This document shows, piece by piece, positions 5,214 to 7,902 of a stretch of 7,902 nt of DNA; within the stretch, counting starts at the first letter, position 1; each line of letters begins with the position of its first letter. The stretch spans positions 1-7,902 of the forward strand of contig CAVOBC010000223.1 in the NCBI GenBank assembly GCA_963693635.1, written 5' to 3'. The notes under the pieces are model-generated. The model was not told the DNA's origin, ran no database searches, and worked only from the letters and a program-made list of their open reading frames with translations. Source of the DNA: CAVOBC01 sp963693635. GTDB lineage: Bacteria > Pseudomonadota > Gammaproteobacteria > Pseudomonadales > Azotimanducaceae. A program made the position numbers and the translations under genes.

Positions 5214-7902
5214 TCACACGATCGACTTCACACGGTCAAGAACGCTCTTCAGGCCACGTGACCGAAGCAGTTCAAGCGCGTAGCGGTACGACGCCGGGCG
5301 AAACATATGACCGATGATAGACAGTGTAGACGGTGCCAACACGTGAGGCACCTCCAACCCATTCGATCTCACCTGGCGCAACACATCCTGCCATGCCGAA
5401 GCCGATCGGTGCAGTGAGTGGCGTGACCGTACGAGATCGCCCGCAGCACCCGCTATTCGCGCACGCTCATCATGCGGCGCCATCGCCATCACCGCATCAA
5501 TCCAACCACGTTCGGTGTTCTCGCAAAGTATGCCGTCGACACCATGGGTGATCACATCAGTGTAGGGCTGCACGTTCGAGCAGACCGCCGGGATTCCAGC
5601 CGCGCAGAAGTCGAGGAATTTGACCGCGCTCTTGCACCGATTGAATCGACTGTCGTCAAGCGGAATCACCCCGATGGCATTGTCGAGCGTAGCCAGGAAC
5701 GCTTTGAAATGTTCGTAGTCCATTAAGGGATGTACCTCGACAGGCAATCCATCGTCGCGCAATGCCTCGCCCGGCGGGCCGATTCCGACCAGCCGATAGG
5801 TAACGCCTGGCTCTGCGATCAACTGCTCCAGCGCATCTTTGATGAAGTCAACACGGACCGAGTCCGACGACGCGACGACAAGGGTTATCACACCATCATC
5901 GTTCCCCTGTTCGCCAGCGTTCGGGCAGACTGACTGCCGGACCGGTTCGTGGACCGTCTCAACACAATTGGGAATCAGACTGACCCGTTGATTGAAAGTG
6001 CCCAGTGCCTCGCCGAGCGGCCTCGTCGAAACCGTGATGGCGTCGGCATACGACAGCGCCTGCTCGAGATATGGCCGCATCTTCTCGCAATGCTCGTGCA
6101 CCGAAAGGTGCGCCGGCACCTCTGTCAGCAGGTCATCAATCTCGAAAATGACGCACTTGCCCGCGCCTTTGATCCAGGTCATGAGGCCAAGTACAAATGG
6201 ATTCGCTTCTCGTTGCAGCACCACGACATCCGCCCAGAGCAGGTCGGCGGTGTTGTCACCAAAGAGCGGTCGAATGCGCACACTGCCCCCGTAGAGCCGC
6301 GACCATCGGGCGAGTGGCTCGGAGAATCGGATCGTCGCCAGCGTCGACTCAGTTATTGGCGCGAGGCAGAGCACCCGGATTGCTTCTCGTGATTTGAAGG
6401 CCGCATTGTCGCCCCTGACATCACCTGTGGCGGGCGACGCTGCGACGACCAGTTGGAAGGTCTCTTGCTCGTCATCGTTGACGAAAGTCGCCGCTTGTTC
6501 AAACAACCGGGGATTGACATCAATACCAACATGAGACGTGGGTAGTGTGACGCGGTCCAGCGAAACGACTCGCATGGAGACCGCGGTCATCATGTCGATC
6601 AACGTGTCGCGGGTAAAAAACCGGAGATGCGTGTTGTCGAGAATACCTGTCGGTTGGTACTCCCAACGTCCCTCAAGCAACATCAGGCGGACCGCAAGAT
6701 GAGATACGTTCGGAACCGAGATCAGCACGTGACCGCCAGATTTCAGCAATGCCCCACATTTATTTAATATCACTTCAGGATCACTAAGGTGCTCAAGCAC
6801 GTCCCCGAACATGATAAAGTCAAAGCGCTGGTCTCCGGGCAACTCCGCGAGGTAGCGTTGAATGCCACCGACAAAGACTGTGTGTAGGCGCGTCGCCGCG
6901 ATCCTCGCGCGTCCGGCCGAGAGTTCAACGCCATGCACCTCATGGCCGAACTCGGAAATCGCCTCGCCTACGGCCCCCGTTGCACAGCCAACTTCAAGGA
7001 TGGTGCACTTTCGAGACCCGCTCTTGTCGAGGATTAGTCGAATCATCTTGTTGTGCGAGTTGTTCTCTACGCGCAGATCGATCCGCGCGTCGTAGAGCCA
7101 TACTTCATCCTCGTCCCCTGGCGCTTCATCCAGGCGAAGGTCCTCAACAATGCGATCCAGCCGAATCTGCAGACGATCACTGCGATCACGCAGGGCCTCG
7201 TTCTCTCGGCGTTCGGCGTCAAGCACTGCCTGCGCGTCGTGGAAGGACTGCACGGCGGCAATCAATTCTGCCTGTTGGTTCCGATGGGCATCGCTGGCTT
7301 TTGTCAGTAGCGCGAGCTGTATTGCTACCGTCTCAGCCTGCGCCAGCATTTGCGCCCGCGCCTCATCCAGGCGACCGATGAGCGCTTCGCGCTGGGTCAG
7401 CATCTCCTGCTCAACCAGCGCGCCGCGCTCTTTGGTCAACTGTTGCTCGCCTTCGAGCCCGCTGGTCGCCACACTCCGCTGCAAACCATCCGCGCTAATC
7501 TGTTCCCGCACGTCGGTGATGTATCGAGACTGCGCGCGCACAATCTGCTCTGACGCCCTGAAGCCCTGCGTGCTCTGATCCAACCCTCGTTTGAGATTAC
7601 GGATCTGCCCCTCCAGAGACGCCTGCAGAGGGCCAGTCAGTTCGACCGCCTCATCAAGCGAGGCACGCACCCGATCGAGCGTCCCCCTGTCCAGGCCCTC
7701 GCCAACCCTCGCAGCTGTAAACGTCGACCAGACCAGATCGACCCATCTGACGCCCGTCGCCCCGGTGAGTTCCGCGTGCCGCAGTTTCAGATCGATGAGA
7801 TCGCCCGATTGCCAGTCGGGTCGTGGCAATATCTCCCCGAGATCAAGGTCAGTAGTCAGCCGCGCAAGACTTTCGGCTGGATAGGCGACAAGCTGTTCGT
7901 AA
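5214..7902 (-). CDS. Large multidomain glycan enzyme: coiled coil, SAM methyltransferase and GT4-like glycosyltransferase (5' end cut by window)
   Basis: The frame is open from the stop at 5214 to the window edge, giving 895 codons with no good start; the first available start codon, TTG 7829, has no Shine-Dalgarno, and the 24 codons before it read as normal protein. Residues are counted from the codon at 7901. Residues 1-21 (YEQLVAYPAES and on) resemble the end of a sulfotransferase domain. Residues about 90-256 are Glu/Gln/Arg/Leu-rich and predicted coiled coil. Residues about 285-489 are a class I methyltransferase: EVGCATGA (303-310, SAM loop), acidic E326, GDVLEHL (366-372) and GILDNTHLRFFT (419-430). 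Residues about 508-849 are a GT-B, family 4-like glycosyltransferase: FEIDDLL (586-592), LIPNCVE (642-648) and KSAVKFLDFCAAGIPAV (757-773). A basic, amphipathic tail closes the protein. The likely role is elongation plus methyl capping of the exported glycan. Domain calls are strong; substrate, linkage and chain-length role are inferred. Confidence 0.9.
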   Translation of the reverse strand, partial: YEQLVAYPAESLARLTTDLDLGEILPRPDWQSGDLIDLKLRHAELTGATGVRWVDLVWSTFTAARVGEGLDRGTLDRVRASLDEAVELTGPLQASLEGQIRNLKRGLDQSTQGFRASEQIVRAQSRYITDVREQISADGLQRSVATSGLEGEQQLTKERGALVEQEMLTQREALIGRLDEARAQMLAQAETVAIQLALLTKASDAHRNQQAELIAAVQSFHDAQAVLDAERRENEALRDRSDRLQIRLDRIVEDLRLDEAPGDEDEVWLYDARIDLRVENNSHNKMIRLILDKSGSRKCTILEVGCATGAVGEAISEFGHEVHGVELSAGRARIAATRLHTVFVGGIQRYLAELPGDQRFDFIMFGDVLEHLSDPEVILNKCGALLKSGGHVLISVPNVSHLAVRLMLLEGRWEYQPTGILDNTHLRFFTRDTLIDMMTAVSMRVVSLDRVTLPTSHVGIDVNPRLFEQAATFVNDDEQETFQLVVAASPATGDVRGDNAAFKSREAIRVLCLAPITESTLATIRFSEPLARWSRLYGGSVRIRPLFGDNTADLLWADVVVLQREANPFVLGLMTWIKGAGKCVIFEIDDLLTEVPAHLSVHEHCEKMRPYLEQALSYADAITVSTRPLGEALGTFNQRVSLIPNCVETVHEPVRQSVCPNAGEQGNDDGVITLVVASSDSVRVDFIKDALEQLIAEPGVTYRLVGIGPPGEALRDDGLPVEVHPLMDYEHFKAFLATLDNAIGVIPLDDSRFNRCKSAVKFLDFCAAGIPAVCSNVQPYTDVITHGVDGILCENTERGWIDAVMAMAPHDERARIAGAAGDLVRSRHSLHRSASAWQDVLRQVRSNGLEVPHVLAPSTLSIIGHMFRPASYRYALELLRSRGLKSVLDRVKSIV

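Noticed and set aside
5107..5217. GTG start at 5217 for the STN-like gene, overlapping the stop of the fusion enzyme
   Set aside because: It has no Shine-Dalgarno and would place 37 unlikely residues before an otherwise normal signal peptide; ATG 5106 has a strong AAAGGAG.
5949..6392. Plus-strand 147-codon frame
   Set aside because: It is antisense to the GT4-like domain of the fusion enzyme, which has clear conserved motifs.
7827..7829. TTG at 7829 as the true start of the fusion enzyme
   Set aside because: No Shine-Dalgarno precedes it, and the open frame continues to the window edge with protein-like sequence, so the gene is better read as truncated.

Overview
The window reads as part of a Gram-negative, probably proteobacterial, locus for a surface polysaccharide (O-antigen or a similar glycan) made by the ABC-transporter-dependent route. 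Three things point there: a Wzm/Wzt exporter pair, two family 2 glycosyltransferases with rhamnosyltransferase character, and a very large multidomain enzyme carrying a coiled coil, a SAM methyltransferase and a family 4-like glycosyltransferase. The DNA is fairly GC-rich. I cannot name the genus from sequence alone.

Layout. On the minus strand at the left, wzm (1100-1879) is followed with an 11-base overlap by wzt (1110 to beyond base 1; its C-terminus is cut by the window edge). An intergenic region (1880-2154) with a good sigma70-like plus-strand promoter separates wzm from two divergent plus-strand glycosyltransferase genes (2155-3060 and 3094-4086). A 180-base non-coding stretch (4087-4266) then separates these from two more minus-strand genes that converge on them. 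One encodes a secreted protein with an STN-like domain (4267-5106). Upstream of it is the large fusion enzyme (5214 to beyond base 7902; its N-terminus is cut by the window edge).

How the parts may work together (inference). The glycosyltransferases would build a rhamnose-containing glycan on a lipid carrier in the cytoplasm. The fusion enzyme would elongate and/or cap it, with the methyltransferase adding a terminal methyl group and the coiled coil possibly setting chain length, by analogy with WbdD of E. coli O8/O9a. Wzt, whose C-terminal extension looks like the carbohydrate-binding domain that recognises capped chains, would select the finished polymer for export through Wzm. The first visible residues of the fusion enzyme resemble the C-terminal end of a sulfotransferase domain, so the protein may carry a further modifying activity outside the window. 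The exported STN-like protein has no evident place in this scheme and is the least explained gene here.

I saw no tRNA, rRNA, CRISPR array, insertion sequence or transposase gene.
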